A DNA stretch of 64,000 bases from UBA11606 sp965243715 (GCA_965243715.1 CBDEVU010000007.1:186001-250000), one strand, 5' to 3'; shown: positions 16,608 to 26,804, numbered from the stretch's first letter. A program made the numbers and translations. Notes: generated from the sequence alone by a model not told the origin.

Positions 16608-18394
16608 ACGTCTCCCCTATCGCAGTTCTGGCTATCTAGGTCTTGACTATCTAGGTATTCGGTGAGCCACGGTAGCAATTCGGCCAGAGCGGCTTCTCGT
16701 TGCGAGGACTCCAGTCGTTCCTCCTGGGTCTTGAGCCAAGGTATAGCCGACACTAGGTCCTGTCGATCTTCAGCCGACGGGGAGACTTTCACGTGGCGCA
16801 TTAGGTCGCTAAGAATCCATCCCGTGGCGGTGTGGGCGAGTCGGGCGAGGGCATCATCTGTAGTCACGTCAGACGAATCGACAGCAAGGCGACGTAGCAG
16901 ACCCGCGGCCTCCGGCCCAACCAGATCAGCCGGGACCAACACGCCGTATTGCTCAAGGGCGGTGAACGCTTCACGCCGCACCGGGTCAACAAACAGCGAC
17001 GGAGAAAGTCGGTTCGAAACCTCATCAGGACGGTGAATAGCGACCCTAATTGCCTCATCCTCGGGCCGGATTTTCAATGGAGGGGCCGTTCCGCCCGACG
17101 GGGTAGCCGTACGGACCCCGCCCTTGACCATTTTACGTGTCTCCTCGCGGTCGAGGCCCAACTCGTCAGCGAGGTCAATCGCATACTTGTCACGCACAGC
17201 TCGTTTGGGATGCTCCCGAATGATATCGATGCATTGCTCAGACGTTCGGACCTCACCCTCGTTCGTACTGCGGTCGCCGCTTTCTAAGACCCGTTCGAGT
17301 CGAAACTGCAGGAAGGGTACGGCATTGTCAAGCGCCTGCTGAAGCGCGGCTGGATTTGTGCGAGCGAGGTCATCGGGATCAGAGTCCCGCGGCAACGCGG
17401 CCACAAATATCTCCAACTCGTACTGCTTTTCCCATGCGTAAACCCGTTCCGCGGCGGCAAAACCGGCCGCATCGGCATCGAACGACAGAATCAAACGATT
17501 AGCCGAGAACCGTTTGAGCAACTTGACGTGCTGCTCCGTCAACGCCGTTCCGCAGGTGGCGACCGCTAGGGGAATGCCCGCCGTGGCGTAAGCAATGACG
17601 TCGGTGTAACCCTCGCAGATGATGGCCTGACCAACTCTGACGATGCTGGCGCGATGGGGATGGAGACCGTACAGGACGCTGCTCTTGTCGTACACCGAGG
17701 CCTCGGTGGTGGTGTTTTTGTACTTCGACCCTTCGTGGCCGGGGAGAATGCGACCGCCGAAGCCGACCGAGTTGCCCTGGTCGTCGGTGATGGGAAACAT
17801 GACACGCCCACGGAAAGCGTCTTGCTGGCGGGCTGCTTTGTTGACGAAACCAAGACCGGAGTCACGCAAGTCGTCGTCGCTGAGTTTGACGTGACGAGCG
17901 AGTTGATCCCAGTCGTCGGGGGCCCAGCCGAGTTTGTAGCGAATAATGAGGTCGCGGTCATAGCCACGATTTCGTAGATAACGTCGCGCCTCGCCCGCAT
18001 CTGGGCCCTTGCGAAGTCGCTGGTGATAGAACTCAACCGCTTTGTCAACCGCGTCAAGCAACGACCGCTGACGCGAGCGTCGGGCACCCTCGTCCTTCGT
18101 CGTGTAACGAAGGGTGACGCCATAACGACCGGCCAGTGACTCAACCGCCCCCACGAAATCCAGATTGTCGATCTCTCGAACAAAGGTGATGGCATCACCG
18201 CTGCGCTGACAACCAAAGCAGTAGTAGACGCCTTTCTCTGGACTTACCGATAGCGATGGCGTGCGTTCGCCATGTAAGGGACAGCGCGCCATCCAACTAC
18301 GACCGGAGCGCTTGATCTCCGTATGCTCGCCGATGATCTGTACGAGATCAGCCGCGGAGCGCACTCGCGCAACATCGTCGTCATGGATCCCCAT
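16604..18394 (-). CDS. dnaG: DNA primase
   Basis: Makes RNA primers for replication. The 596 residues show an N-terminal zinc ribbon (Cys38, His41, Cys59, Cys62; CPLH and CFGC), a central TOPRIM catalytic core (ICEGYTDVIAYATAG, with the acidic DADAAG) and a C-terminal helicase-interaction region of about 150 residues. The ATG at 18394 gives the usual start MGIHDDDVARVRSAADLVQI. The gene is followed directly by the sigma factor and preceded by glyS, with a 73-bp gap. Confidence 0.95.
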   Translation of the reverse strand: MGIHDDDVARVRSAADLVQIIGEHTEIKRSGRSWMARCPLHGERTPSLSVSPEKGVYYCFGCQRSGDAITFVREIDNLDFVGAVESLAGRYGVTLRYTTKDEGARRSRQRSLLDAVDKAVEFYHQRLRKGPDAGEARRYLRNRGYDRDLIIRYKLGWAPDDWDQLARHVKLSDDDLRDSGLGFVNKAARQQDAFRGRVMFPITDDQGNSVGFGGRILPGHEGSKYKNTTTEASVYDKSSVLYGLHPHRASIVRVGQAIICEGYTDVIAYATAGIPLAVATCGTALTEQHVKLLKRFSANRLILSFDADAAGFAAAERVYAWEKQYELEIFVAALPRDSDPDDLARTNPAALQQALDNAVPFLQFRLERVLESGDRSTNEGEVRTSEQCIDIIREHPKRAVRDKYAIDLADELGLDREETRKMVKGGVRTATPSGGTAPPLKIRPEDEAIRVAIHRPDEVSNRLSPSLFVDPVRREAFTALEQYGVLVPADLVGPEAAGLLRRLAVDSSDVTTDDALARLAHTATGWILSDLMRHVKVSPSAEDRQDLVSAIPWLKTQEERLESSQREAALAELLPWLTEYLDSQDLDSQNCDRGDV

Positions 18395-18467
18395 ATCCAG
18401 AAACCTAGTACAACGCTCCAGCGGGATACGTACGGCAAACGGGGCGGCCCGCCGACATCAGGCCAAC

Positions 18468-19829
18468 TTAGTTTAGGCGAGGGGTTAGGTAGGATTCTAG
18501 GTGGTCGATGGCTACGCGGTCTTGGGCTCTGGTGTCACGGTCGCGGACCGTTACTTTTCGATCCTCGAGCGTGTCGAAGTCGACGGTGACGCAAAACGGC
18601 GTACCTATCTCATCTTGACGGGCGTACCGCTTGCCGATCGACTGAGTCTCGTCGTAGTCACTCATCCACCGGCTTTTCACGATGTCAAAAATCTCGTGCG
18701 CTGTCGGGGTCAGCGTGTCCTTCTTCGACAGCGGCAGCACGGCAATCTTGTACGGCGCGAGTCGATGGTCGAGGCGTAGCACGGTACGGGTGTCGTTGTT
18801 CACCGTCTCCTCCTCGTAGGCCGCCATCAAGAACGCCATCGCAGTCCGAGTAGCCCCAGCGGCGGGCTCAATCACGTGCGGCGTGTAGCGCTCGCCTCGG
18901 GCTTGATCGAAGTAGTCGAGTTTTTCGCCCGATGCGTTGGCGTGCTGGAGCAGGTCGTAGTCGCCGCGGTTAGCGATGCCCTCGAGTTCGTCCCATCCCC
19001 ACGGGAACAAAAACTCGATGTCGCTGGTGGCCGACGAGTAATGACTGAGTTCATCGGCGTCATGAGCCCTAAGCCGCACCTGGTCGGGATTCATGCCCAG
19101 ATCGAGATACCAGTCCATCCGAGCCTGACACCAATACTCGTACCACTCCCCTGATTCGGCGGGCGGAACGAAGAACTCCATCTCCATCTGCTCGAACTCA
19201 CGGGTACGAAAGACAAAGTTACCTGGCGTGATCTCATTACGGAACGATTTACCGATCTGGGCGATGCCAAACGGTGGCTTTTTGCGGGTCGTGTTGAGCA
19301 CGTTGGCGAAGTTGATGAACATGCCTTGAGCGGTCTCGGGGCGGAGGAAAACATCGGCAGCAGTCTCGGCCACCGGACCCGCCTGCGTCTTGAACATCAA
19401 GTTGAAATCGCGCGCCTCAGTAAAAGTGCCCTCGTTGCCACAGTTCGGACACGTATCAGCATTGTCGAGTTTGTCAAGACGGTGACGAGCGTGGCAGGTC
19501 GTGCAGTCGACTAGCGGATCAGAGAAGTTCGCCAGATGCCCCGATGCCTGCCAGACCTGAGGGGGTGAGAGGATCGACGCGTCGAGGCCGACGACATCGT
19601 GGCGCAACTGCACCATCGAACGCCACCACGCCTCTTTCACGTTGCGCAGCAGCAACACGCCGAGCGGACCGTAGTCGTAGGTCGAACGAAAACCGCCGTA
19701 GATCTCCGCCGACTGAAACACGAAACCGCGGCGCTTCGAGAGGCCGACGATCTTGTCGAAAAGGGTAGGATCGAGGGGAGACGAGGACGTTTCCGGGGAC
19801 ATAGCGATGAAGGCTACCGACGGGCCCAT
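18468..19829 (-). CDS. glyS: Glycyl-tRNA synthetase (single-chain class II)
   Basis: Charges tRNA-Gly. At 453 residues this is the alpha-2 (eukaryote/archaea-like) GlyRS used by actinobacteria. It begins with the typical KIVGLSKRRGFVFQSAEIYGG and a zinc-binding insert CTTCHARHRLD...CPNCGNEG. The motif 2 region is FGIAQIGKSFRNEITP, followed by FRTREFEQMEMEFFV. The anticodon-binding C-terminus is PYKIAVLPLSKKD. The first seven residues may be extra; MSPETSSSPLDPTLFDKIVG is an alternative start about ten codons in. Confidence 0.94.
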   Translation of the reverse strand: MGPSVAFIAMSPETSSSPLDPTLFDKIVGLSKRRGFVFQSAEIYGGFRSTYDYGPLGVLLLRNVKEAWWRSMVQLRHDVVGLDASILSPPQVWQASGHLANFSDPLVDCTTCHARHRLDKLDNADTCPNCGNEGTFTEARDFNLMFKTQAGPVAETAADVFLRPETAQGMFINFANVLNTTRKKPPFGIAQIGKSFRNEITPGNFVFRTREFEQMEMEFFVPPAESGEWYEYWCQARMDWYLDLGMNPDQVRLRAHDADELSHYSSATSDIEFLFPWGWDELEGIANRGDYDLLQHANASGEKLDYFDQARGERYTPHVIEPAAGATRTAMAFLMAAYEEETVNNDTRTVLRLDHRLAPYKIAVLPLSKKDTLTPTAHEIFDIVKSRWMSDYDETQSIGKRYARQDEIGTPFCVTVDFDTLEDRKVTVRDRDTRAQDRVAIDHLESYLTPRLN

Positions 19830-19850
19830 GTTCCGAGGATTAACCCGTTA

Positions 19851-20570
19851 CTAGATCTGCCCCATCACCACGACAGACCGCAGTCGACGCTCAATATGGT
19901 TCTCCATCAAGGCGACCGCCAAAAGGTCAACTTCAGCAGTGGCGGGCCCGACCGGTTCGCTAAGTGCGCCAGCCAGATCACCACCCAGAATACGCCGCAG
20001 GAGATCAAGCGCGCCCGCACTGATGGGCCGTCCTCGCCGACACGAGTGACACAACACGCCGCCGTCGACAAGGCCGATAGCTTCGAGAGTTTCGACGCCA
20101 CCACACGAAACACAGCGGTCGAGTTGGGGCTGTACGCCTTCGTGAGCGAGCAACTTCAAGAAGAAAGCGGCGATAACCAACGCACTATCGTTCTGCTCCA
20201 TGGTGCGAAGGGCCCGCACCAACATGACGTGGAGTTCGGGATCGGGCTCTCGGTCTTGGGCGACTTGATCGACCGCTTCGAGCATCGCTTCGGCCCGCGC
20301 CAAGCGGTCGGGGGAGGTCCGCATCGACACAAAGCGGTCAACAGTTTCGACCTGACAGACAATGTCGAGTTCGCCGCGCCCTCGATACAGTTGGATTGAT
20401 ACGTGACTAAGCGGTTCTAGGCGGGCCCCGAACTTCGACTTGGTCCGGCGTACACCCTTGGCCACCCCGCGCACCTTGCCGTGATCGTGGGTGTGGAGGC
20501 TGATAATGCGATCCGCTTCGCCCAGCTTCCAACTCCGCAACACCACGGCATGGTCGCGGTAGAGCTTCAC
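19851..20570 (-). CDS. recO: DNA repair protein RecO
   Basis: A RecFOR pathway protein that helps load RecA on SSB-coated DNA. The 239 residues begin at GTG 20570 (VKLYRDHAVVLRSWKLGEAD), one base after the uppS stop; upstream frame extension is unrelated sequence. The N-terminal OB-fold contains RIISLHTHDHGKVRGVAKGV. The C-terminal half is helical with a four-cysteine zinc site (Cys153, Cys156, Cys174, Cys177). Confidence 0.93.
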   Translation of the reverse strand: MKLYRDHAVVLRSWKLGEADRIISLHTHDHGKVRGVAKGVRRTKSKFGARLEPLSHVSIQLYRGRGELDIVCQVETVDRFVSMRTSPDRLARAEAMLEAVDQVAQDREPDPELHVMLVRALRTMEQNDSALVIAAFFLKLLAHEGVQPQLDRCVSCGGVETLEAIGLVDGGVLCHSCRRGRPISAGALDLLRRILGGDLAGALSEPVGPATAEVDLLAVALMENHIERRLRSVVVMGQI

Positions 20571-20571
20571 C

Positions 20572-21297
20572 TCAGCCGCCGTTGCCGACTCCGCCGAACC
20601 GGCGATCGCGGGCCTGATATTCGTGAATGGCGCCGAGTAAGGCGTCTCTTCCGAATTCGGGCCATGGCGTGTCGGTGAACAGCAACTCACTGTAGGCGAG
20701 TTCCCACAGCAAAAAGTTGGAGATCCGAAACTCACCCGACGTGCGGATCATCAGATCCGGGTCAGGCATTTCTGGGTCATACAGATTCCGCGCGATCGTC
20801 TCCTCTGTGACCTGATCGGCCGGTATTTTATCGGCAACAATCCGGCGCACAGCGTCGACAATCTCGGCCCGACCGCCGTAGTTAAAAGCAATGGTGAAGG
20901 TGAGTCCGGTGTTGTTCTCAGTGAGGGCGGTCGAGTCGTCCATGCGTTTAATCAAGCGCTTCGGCACCCGCCAGTCGCGGCGACCAACGAATCGAATGCG
21001 GACGTTTCGTTGATGCAGTTCTTGCTGACGACGAAGTAGGATTTCTTCATTGAAGTTGAGGAGGAACTTAACTTCGTCGGCGGGGCGACGCCAATTCTCG
21101 GTACTGAAAGCGTAAACGGTGAGCCAGTCGACACCGACGTCATCACAGGCTTCGACGACTTCGAACAGAGAGTGCTCCCCTGCCTTATGCCCCTCGGTGC
21201 GGGCCAACCCACGGGCTTGAGCCCAGCGACCATTGCCGTCCATCACGCACGCGACATGCCGCGGGATTTGTTGAAGGTCGAGATCGGCAATCTGCAC
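20572..21297 (-). CDS. uppS: Isoprenyl transferase (undecaprenyl/decaprenyl diphosphate synthase family)
   Basis: A cis-prenyltransferase that builds the polyprenyl carrier for cell-wall synthesis. The 241 residues contain the catalytic motif MDGNGRWAQARG, then GHKAG, TVYAFSTENWRRP, and the substrate-release motif PDLMIRTSGEFRISNFLLW. Chain length cannot be told from sequence. The start is GTG at 21297. The gene leads the uppS-recO pair and is divergent from the DinG-like helicase. Confidence 0.94.
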   Translation of the reverse strand: MQIADLDLQQIPRHVACVMDGNGRWAQARGLARTEGHKAGEHSLFEVVEACDDVGVDWLTVYAFSTENWRRPADEVKFLLNFNEEILLRRQQELHQRNVRIRFVGRRDWRVPKRLIKRMDDSTALTENNTGLTFTIAFNYGGRAEIVDAVRRIVADKIPADQVTEETIARNLYDPEMPDPDLMIRTSGEFRISNFLLWELAYSELLFTDTPWPEFGRDALLGAIHEYQARDRRFGGVGNGG

Positions 21298-21354
21298 CTT
21301 GGAAACCTACCGTCCGCGCACGTAGGCTCCAGCGATAGATCAGTCGGAGCCTGC

Positions 21355-23256
21355 GTGTCGTTTGCCAAAAATGTCTTGACAACCTTGGAGACCGTCACCG
21401 CTGCCCTTCCCGACGGCGGCGAACGACGCGAAGGCCAACAAAAAATGGCCGAAGTCGTCGCCGACACGATCGTCGTGGATGGCCATACCGTCATCACAGC
21501 GGGCACGGGTATCGGCAAGTCGCTCGCCTACCTAGTACCGGTCGCCCTCGCCCGGAAACCAACGATCATCGCCACCGCGACGAAGGCACTGCAGGATCAG
21601 TTAGCTGACAAAGACCTGCCGTTTTTGATCAATCAGCTCGATGATCCGCCCAGCTTTGCCGTGCTGAAGGGGCGATCCAACTATCTGTGTCTCCAGCGCC
21701 TTGATGAACTCGGCGGCGAAGCCACTCTCGATCTTGACCTCCACGACGGACCTTTTTCTAGCCAGAAAATCGAGCGACTCAAAGACTTCGCCGCCAGCAG
21801 TTTGGCGAACCCAACCGCTATCGCTGACCGATCCGAACTATCCGATATCAGCGATCAGGAGTGGCGTCGAATTTCGGTAGGCGGCGACGAATGCCCAGGG
21901 GCACAACATTGCCCGCAGGGCGAAGATTGTTTCACCGAGAGGGCCCGCCGCATCGCCGCGGAAGCCGACATCGTCATCGTGAACCACCACCTTTACGCCC
22001 TGAGCATCATGATGGAAACGACCCTGCCAGACCATGACATAGCGGTCATCGACGAGGCTCACCAATTCCATGACATCGTGGCCGAAGCGGCGGGCCGCCA
22101 AATCTCCCCCGCCCGGGTATCTGACGCCTCACGAGCCGCGGCCTCGGCGGTAGCAGACTCAGACAAGTCGGACGCGACCGAACAAGCCGCAACGGAACTC
22201 TGCGTCTGCCTCGAACCCCACCTCGGCCAGCGCCTGCCCGACGGTCCCGACGAGTTGATCATCGCCGCGCTCGAGAAAATCCGCTCGGCAGCAGAAAATC
22301 AATTGGCCGATTTACGCTCTGTTCCTGACTCGGCCACACCCGACACGAAGGCCAAAGCCATTCGTGCTCTGCAACTGCTAACTTCGCTAATTGACGACAT
22401 CGACGCGGCCCGCCAGCCAAGCAACGAAGTGGTCGTGTGGGTAGACAGTTCAACGAAAAATCCGGCTCTGCGGTCCACCCCGATTGATGTCGCGGAGGTT
22501 CTCTCCGAGAACCACTGGGAGGACCACGCCGCGATTTTGACCTCGGCCACTTTGCCACCCACCACACCTGGACAACTGGGACTCCCCGACAAAACCACCG
22601 TTATAGATGTGGGCAGCCCTTTCAAGTACGAGGCCCACGCCCTGCTGTACTGCCCCAGCAATATCCCGGACCCGAGGCAAGACGGGTTTAGAGAAGCCCA
22701 GCACGTCGAGATCGAGGCATTGATCGGGGCTGCCGGAGGGCGCACGCTGGCCTTGTTCACCAGCTACTCGGCGATGAATGAAGCCGCCGACACACTTAAA
22801 GGCCGCCTGCCGGGGCCGCTGTTGGTCCAAGGTAATGAATCGAAAAATGCCCTGCTGGAAAAATTCGTGGGCGATGAAAAAACCTCTTTGTTCGCCACGA
22901 TGTCCTTCTGGCAAGGCGTCGATGCCCCCGGCTCAACCTGCCAACTGGTCATCATCGACCGTCTACCGTTCCCCCGCCCCGACGATCCGGTGGGCCAAGC
23001 CCGCCGCGAGCATGCGGATCCCGGCGGGTGGTGGCTCGTCGATCTCCCCCGAGCCACCACCTTGCTCGCCCAAGGCGCGGGCCGGCTAATACGAACCGCC
23101 ACCGATAAAGGCGTTGTTGCGGTGCTCGACCCACGGCTCGCTACTAACAAGTCCTACCGGTGGGATTTCGTCAATGCCTTACCGCCGATGCGGCGCACTC
23201 GGGAGCGCTCAGAAGCGGAGAAATTCTTGCGCCAGTTGCGCGGCCGAGGCGGCTAG
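21355..23256 (+). CDS. DinG/XPD-family ATP-dependent DNA helicase
   Basis: A 633-residue superfamily 2 helicase. Walker A is TAGTGIGKSLAYLVP, motif II is VIDEAHQF, and late motifs include LFATMSFWQGVDAPG and QGAGRLIRTATDKG. An FeS-type cysteine set is visible (YLCLQ, then CPGAQHCPQGEDC) just before VIVNHHLYAL, as in DinG and XPD, where the cluster lies in the wedge domain. The GTG at 21355 has GGAG six bases upstream; the longer frame overlaps uppS and is not used. It converges on era with a 4-bp overlap. Confidence 0.88.
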   Translation: MSFAKNVLTTLETVTAALPDGGERREGQQKMAEVVADTIVVDGHTVITAGTGIGKSLAYLVPVALARKPTIIATATKALQDQLADKDLPFLINQLDDPPSFAVLKGRSNYLCLQRLDELGGEATLDLDLHDGPFSSQKIERLKDFAASSLANPTAIADRSELSDISDQEWRRISVGGDECPGAQHCPQGEDCFTERARRIAAEADIVIVNHHLYALSIMMETTLPDHDIAVIDEAHQFHDIVAEAAGRQISPARVSDASRAAASAVADSDKSDATEQAATELCVCLEPHLGQRLPDGPDELIIAALEKIRSAAENQLADLRSVPDSATPDTKAKAIRALQLLTSLIDDIDAARQPSNEVVVWVDSSTKNPALRSTPIDVAEVLSENHWEDHAAILTSATLPPTTPGQLGLPDKTTVIDVGSPFKYEAHALLYCPSNIPDPRQDGFREAQHVEIEALIGAAGGRTLALFTSYSAMNEAADTLKGRLPGPLLVQGNESKNALLEKFVGDEKTSLFATMSFWQGVDAPGSTCQLVIIDRLPFPRPDDPVGQARREHADPGGWWLVDLPRATTLLAQGAGRLIRTATDKGVVAVLDPRLATNKSYRWDFVNALPPMRRTRERSEAEKFLRQLRGRGG

Positions 23257-24107
23257 TAACCTAGTTCGGCTACCGACTCGGGCCGCCGCTGCCAGTTCTT
23301 TTCTACCTTGACAAAAAGCTCAACGAACGCGCCGGCGGGCAACTGCTTACGTACCGCCGTACCGGCCTTCTTCAGAGTTTCGCCGCCCTTGCCGATGACC
23401 ATTGCCTTCTGGGATTCTCGCTCGACTAGGATCTCGCACCGAATCCGCGGCCACTCCCACTCCACCACGCGGGTCGCGATCGAATGCGGTAGCTCCTGAC
23501 GGGCCACGGCCAGCAACTGCTCTCGTACCAGTTCTGCCACCCAGAACGGACCGGGCACGTCGCTCACCATGTCCTCGGGGTAGTACTGCGGTCCCTCTGG
23601 TAGCCGACCTCTCAAATACTCCAGCAAGGCGGAAATGCCCTCGCCAGTACGTCCGCTCACTGGGAACCAGGCGTCTGCTTGAAGTCCAGATGTGGCCGAC
23701 AGTTGAGCCAGCATCTCCGCCGGCTTGGCCAAATCGGCCTTGGTAATAATCACCACGGCGTCGGCTGGCAGCGACTGGGCAATGAACTTGTCGCCTCGGC
23801 CGTACGCCGCGGTGGCGTCGACTACGAAGCAAACAATGTCGACGTCGCGGCTGGCCTGTGAGGCGGTGGCATTGAGGCTGGTACCGAGGGCACTGCGGGG
23901 CTTGTGAATACCCGGCGTGTCGACGAATACCACCTGATCGGTAGCGGTGGTAAGCACGCCTCGCACCTGGGTGCGGGTGGTCTGGGGCTTATCGCTCACG
24001 ATCGAAACCTTCTGGCCAAGAATCTGGTTGAGCAGAGTGGACTTCCCCGCGTTGGGACGACCAACGAGGGTAACAAACCCGCTGCGGTAGCCCGCCAACT
24101 CCGTCAC
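23253..24107 (-). CDS. era: GTPase Era
   Basis: A 16S rRNA maturation and 30S assembly GTPase, 284 residues. G1 is GRPNAGKST, G3 is DTPGIH, and G4 is TKAD. A C-terminal KH domain carries VIGKGGETLKKAG. The GTG start at 24107 overlaps the TGA of the upstream CorC-like gene (GTGA); upstream extension from 24158 lacks family similarity. Part of the phoH-ybeY-corC-era series. Confidence 0.94.
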   Translation of the reverse strand: MTELAGYRSGFVTLVGRPNAGKSTLLNQILGQKVSIVSDKPQTTRTQVRGVLTTATDQVVFVDTPGIHKPRSALGTSLNATASQASRDVDIVCFVVDATAAYGRGDKFIAQSLPADAVVIITKADLAKPAEMLAQLSATSGLQADAWFPVSGRTGEGISALLEYLRGRLPEGPQYYPEDMVSDVPGPFWVAELVREQLLAVARQELPHSIATRVVEWEWPRIRCEILVERESQKAMVIGKGGETLKKAGTAVRKQLPAGAFVELFVKVEKNWQRRPESVAELGY

Positions 24108-25348
24108 GAAACGACCCTGACAAGCCTCACGCGGGTAATGCGTCGCCCTTCCATACATTCGACATGAAAAATCACGCCCCCCGACTCGATCGATTCACCA
24201 ACTTCAGGCACATGGCCCAGCGTATTGAAGATAAAACCGCCCACCGTGTCCCAGTCGCCATCGATGAACTCCTCGTCGAGTAACGCTCCGAGTTGATCGA
24301 TGGGCATACGCCCGTGGACCAGCAAATTTCCGCCCGCTAGGGGCTGATACAGCGGTTCTTCATTGTCGTACTCGTCGACGATCTCGCCCACCAACTCCTC
24401 GACGAGATCCTCGAGGGTGACTAGCCCGGCAGTACCGCCATACTCGTCGACAACGATGGCAAGATGATATTTTGCGGACTGCATCTCCCGCAGAAGATCG
24501 TCGGCAGCTTTGGTTTCGGGCACGAATCGAGGTTGACGCATAAGCGAATTGATCGGGCGATCTCCTTCTCCCCCCCGCTCCGCTTGGCTGAGGTCTTTCA
24601 GCAGACAAATCCCGATAATGTCGTCAATACTGTCCCCACAAACCGGTACCCGGCTGAACCCTCGTTGGGCGGCCAAGTCGAGCACTTCTGTGATAGTGGC
24701 CTCGCCGTTGGTCGTGGTCATGTCCGTACGCGGGACCATGACTTCGCGCACGACGGTATCACCTAGGGCGAAGACCGATTCGATGAGGTCGCGTTCCTCG
24801 GCGTCGATCGCGTCGTCGGCCGCCGCGGCTTCCGTCATAGCGATTAACTCGTCTTCTGACACGACCGGGGCACGCCCTGGGCCAGGCAAGATAGCGTTTG
24901 CGATGCCGTTGAGCACCTTGGGGAGCACCCGAATCGGGGCCAAACGCAGCAACAATCGCAGGAAGCGGGCCGAAACCAAGGCTGCCCGGTCGAGGTGCTG
25001 CAGGGCCCAGATCCGCGGGAGGGCTTCGGCGACCACGTAGAGGCTGAGTACGGCGGCGGCCGTCACCACCACGACGCCCGTCGTTGACGCCCGGCCCGCA
25101 GCGAGACGCACGATGATGACCACAACCGTGACCTGACCGGTCACCCTCAGCAACAGCAGGGGGGCCAGGCTCGACTCACGATCAGCCAGCACCGCCAGCA
25201 GATCGGCCGCTCCGGGTACGTTTTCATCGACCGCTTCGGCTCTCGCCCGACCGATTCGGGTTAGGGCTGTCTCCGCAGCGGCCGCCATCGCGGCAATCAC
25301 CGCGATAAGCGCTACCCCAAGCAGGCCAGCAAGAACGGAGGCGTTCAT
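24104..25348 (-). CDS. CNNM/CorC-type transporter-associated membrane protein
   Basis: A 414-residue protein with an N-terminal DUF21/CNNM membrane domain (about residues 1-130, four hydrophobic segments). Two CBS domains follow (about 190-310), with VMVPRTDMTTTNGEATITEV and VDEYGGTAGLVTLEDLVEEL. The C-terminal CorC_HlyC domain includes LLVHGRMPIDQL and DTVGGFIFNTLGHVP. Proteins of this kind are linked to magnesium or cobalt efflux; older annotation calls them hemolysins. The start overlaps the ybeY stop. Confidence 0.9.
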   Translation of the reverse strand: MNASVLAGLLGVALIAVIAAMAAAAETALTRIGRARAEAVDENVPGAADLLAVLADRESSLAPLLLLRVTGQVTVVVIIVRLAAGRASTTGVVVVTAAAVLSLYVVAEALPRIWALQHLDRAALVSARFLRLLLRLAPIRVLPKVLNGIANAILPGPGRAPVVSEDELIAMTEAAAADDAIDAEERDLIESVFALGDTVVREVMVPRTDMTTTNGEATITEVLDLAAQRGFSRVPVCGDSIDDIIGICLLKDLSQAERGGEGDRPINSLMRQPRFVPETKAADDLLREMQSAKYHLAIVVDEYGGTAGLVTLEDLVEELVGEIVDEYDNEEPLYQPLAGGNLLVHGRMPIDQLGALLDEEFIDGDWDTVGGFIFNTLGHVPEVGESIESGGVIFHVECMEGRRITRVRLVRVVS

Positions 25349-25809
25349 TGGTGGTGCGCGGCGAGGAGTTCCTGTTCGAGTCCCTCCATAATTTCGGCCT
25401 CCGCGTCGGCTAGGTGATCGTGGCCCAAGATGTGCAACACGCCGTGTACGACAAGGAGCGCTACCTCGTCGGCGAAGGTTCCCGAGTGGTGATCTTGGCC
25501 CGCGTGGTCAGGCGCGTTAACGGCTGCTATTTCCGGGCAGATGACGATATCGCCGATCAGGGCATCATCTGAGTCTGCGTCGCGACCATCGAGCGGGAAC
25601 GACAAAACATCGGTCGGTTGGTCCCGACCCATATGCTCACAGTTCAGCGCCTGAATCTGAACGGTGTCAACGAACAACAAGTTGAGTTCACCGGCCCTTA
25701 TCCCTTGGGCGAGGAGGGCACCGCGTGCTAAATCCGACCACCGTTGAAGATCAATAATCACCCGGGACTGCTCGTTTACCCCAATGACACGCAGCTCCCC
25801 CACGCTCAT
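25345..25809 (-). CDS. ybeY: Endoribonuclease YbeY
   Basis: A 154-residue metal-dependent RNase for 16S rRNA 3'-end maturation and ribosome quality control. The zinc site HGVLHILGHDH (HxxxHxxxxxH) is complete, and the TDVLSFPLDG strand is typical. ATGA-type overlaps join it to phoH upstream and the CorC-like gene downstream. Confidence 0.94.
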   Translation of the reverse strand: MSVGELRVIGVNEQSRVIIDLQRWSDLARGALLAQGIRAGELNLLFVDTVQIQALNCEHMGRDQPTDVLSFPLDGRDADSDDALIGDIVICPEIAAVNAPDHAGQDHHSGTFADEVALLVVHGVLHILGHDHLADAEAEIMEGLEQELLAAHHQ

Positions 25810-26768
25810 CTAGGCCCCGACTCGTTGCTGGCGGCTTTTTCGTAGGCATTCACGATGTCTTGCACAATCCGGTGGCGCACCACGTCGCGTCCGCTGAGGC
25901 GCACAAAGCCGATGCCGTCAATGCCGCCGAGGACCGGTTCAAGACCGCCGAGCCCACTTTTAGCGCTCTGCACGTCGACCTGAGTGACATCGCCGGTAAC
26001 CACCGCCCGGGAACCGAAACCAATCCGGGTAAGAAACATTTTCATCTGCTCCGGGGAGGTGTTCTGCGCCTCGTCGAGGATGATGAACGAGGCGTTGAGG
26101 GTGCGACCCCGCATGAATGCGAGCGGGGCAACCTCCACCGTTCCCCGTTCGAGTAGTCGCTCCATTCCGTCGGCTCCAAGCATGTCGTGCATGGCGTCGT
26201 AGAGCGGGCGCAGGTACGGATCGACCTTGGCCATCAAGTCGCCAGGCAAGAAGCCCAAGTGTTCCCCGGCCTCGACCGCGGGTCGGGTCAAGACGATCCG
26301 CTCGACCTCGCCTGCGTGCAGCGCCCGAACCGCCATCGCCACCGCCAGCCAGGACTTCCCCGTACCGGCGGGCCCGATGCCGAAGGTGACCACGTTGGCT
26401 GCGATGGCCTCGACGTAATCCAACTGGCCGCGGGATTTAGGCCGGATGACGCGCCCCTTCTCGGCTCGCAGGATCTCGTGAGTCAAAATCGATGAGGGTT
26501 TTTCGTCAACGAGAACCATGTCGATCGTGCGTAGCAACGTGCGGTCGTCGAGGGATTGGCCCCGCCCCACTAGAAGAACCAATTCCTCAAAGAGTGTGAC
26601 GACGATGGGCGCATTGTCTCCCGCGACGCTAATCTCGTTGCCGCGCACGGTGATCTCGGTAGCGGGGAACGCTTCTTCGATGATACGTAGATGGCTATCG
26701 TGCTCGCCGAGCAATGACCCCATGAGGTGGTTGCCGGGCACGCGTATGGTAGTAACGGGTTCGATCAT
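25806..26768 (-). CDS. PhoH-like ATPase
   Basis: A 320-residue PhoH family protein with an N-terminal KH-like part (about residues 1-95) and the ATPase: Walker A GPAGTGKSWLAVA, then RPAVEAGEHLGFLPGDL, Walker B FIILDEAQNTSPEQMKMFLT, and VVTGDVTQVD. PhoH proteins paired with ybeY are thought to act in RNA handling. The ATG at 26768 is the first start that fits family length. It is divergent from the gene at 26805. Confidence 0.92.
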   Translation of the reverse strand: MIEPVTTIRVPGNHLMGSLLGEHDSHLRIIEEAFPATEITVRGNEISVAGDNAPIVVTLFEELVLLVGRGQSLDDRTLLRTIDMVLVDEKPSSILTHEILRAEKGRVIRPKSRGQLDYVEAIAANVVTFGIGPAGTGKSWLAVAMAVRALHAGEVERIVLTRPAVEAGEHLGFLPGDLMAKVDPYLRPLYDAMHDMLGADGMERLLERGTVEVAPLAFMRGRTLNASFIILDEAQNTSPEQMKMFLTRIGFGSRAVVTGDVTQVDVQSAKSGLGGLEPVLGGIDGIGFVRLSGRDVVRHRIVQDIVNAYEKAASNESGPR

Positions 26769-26804
26769 CTTTTGCGGCAATGCTAGCCCGGATAGGCTCT
26801 GATC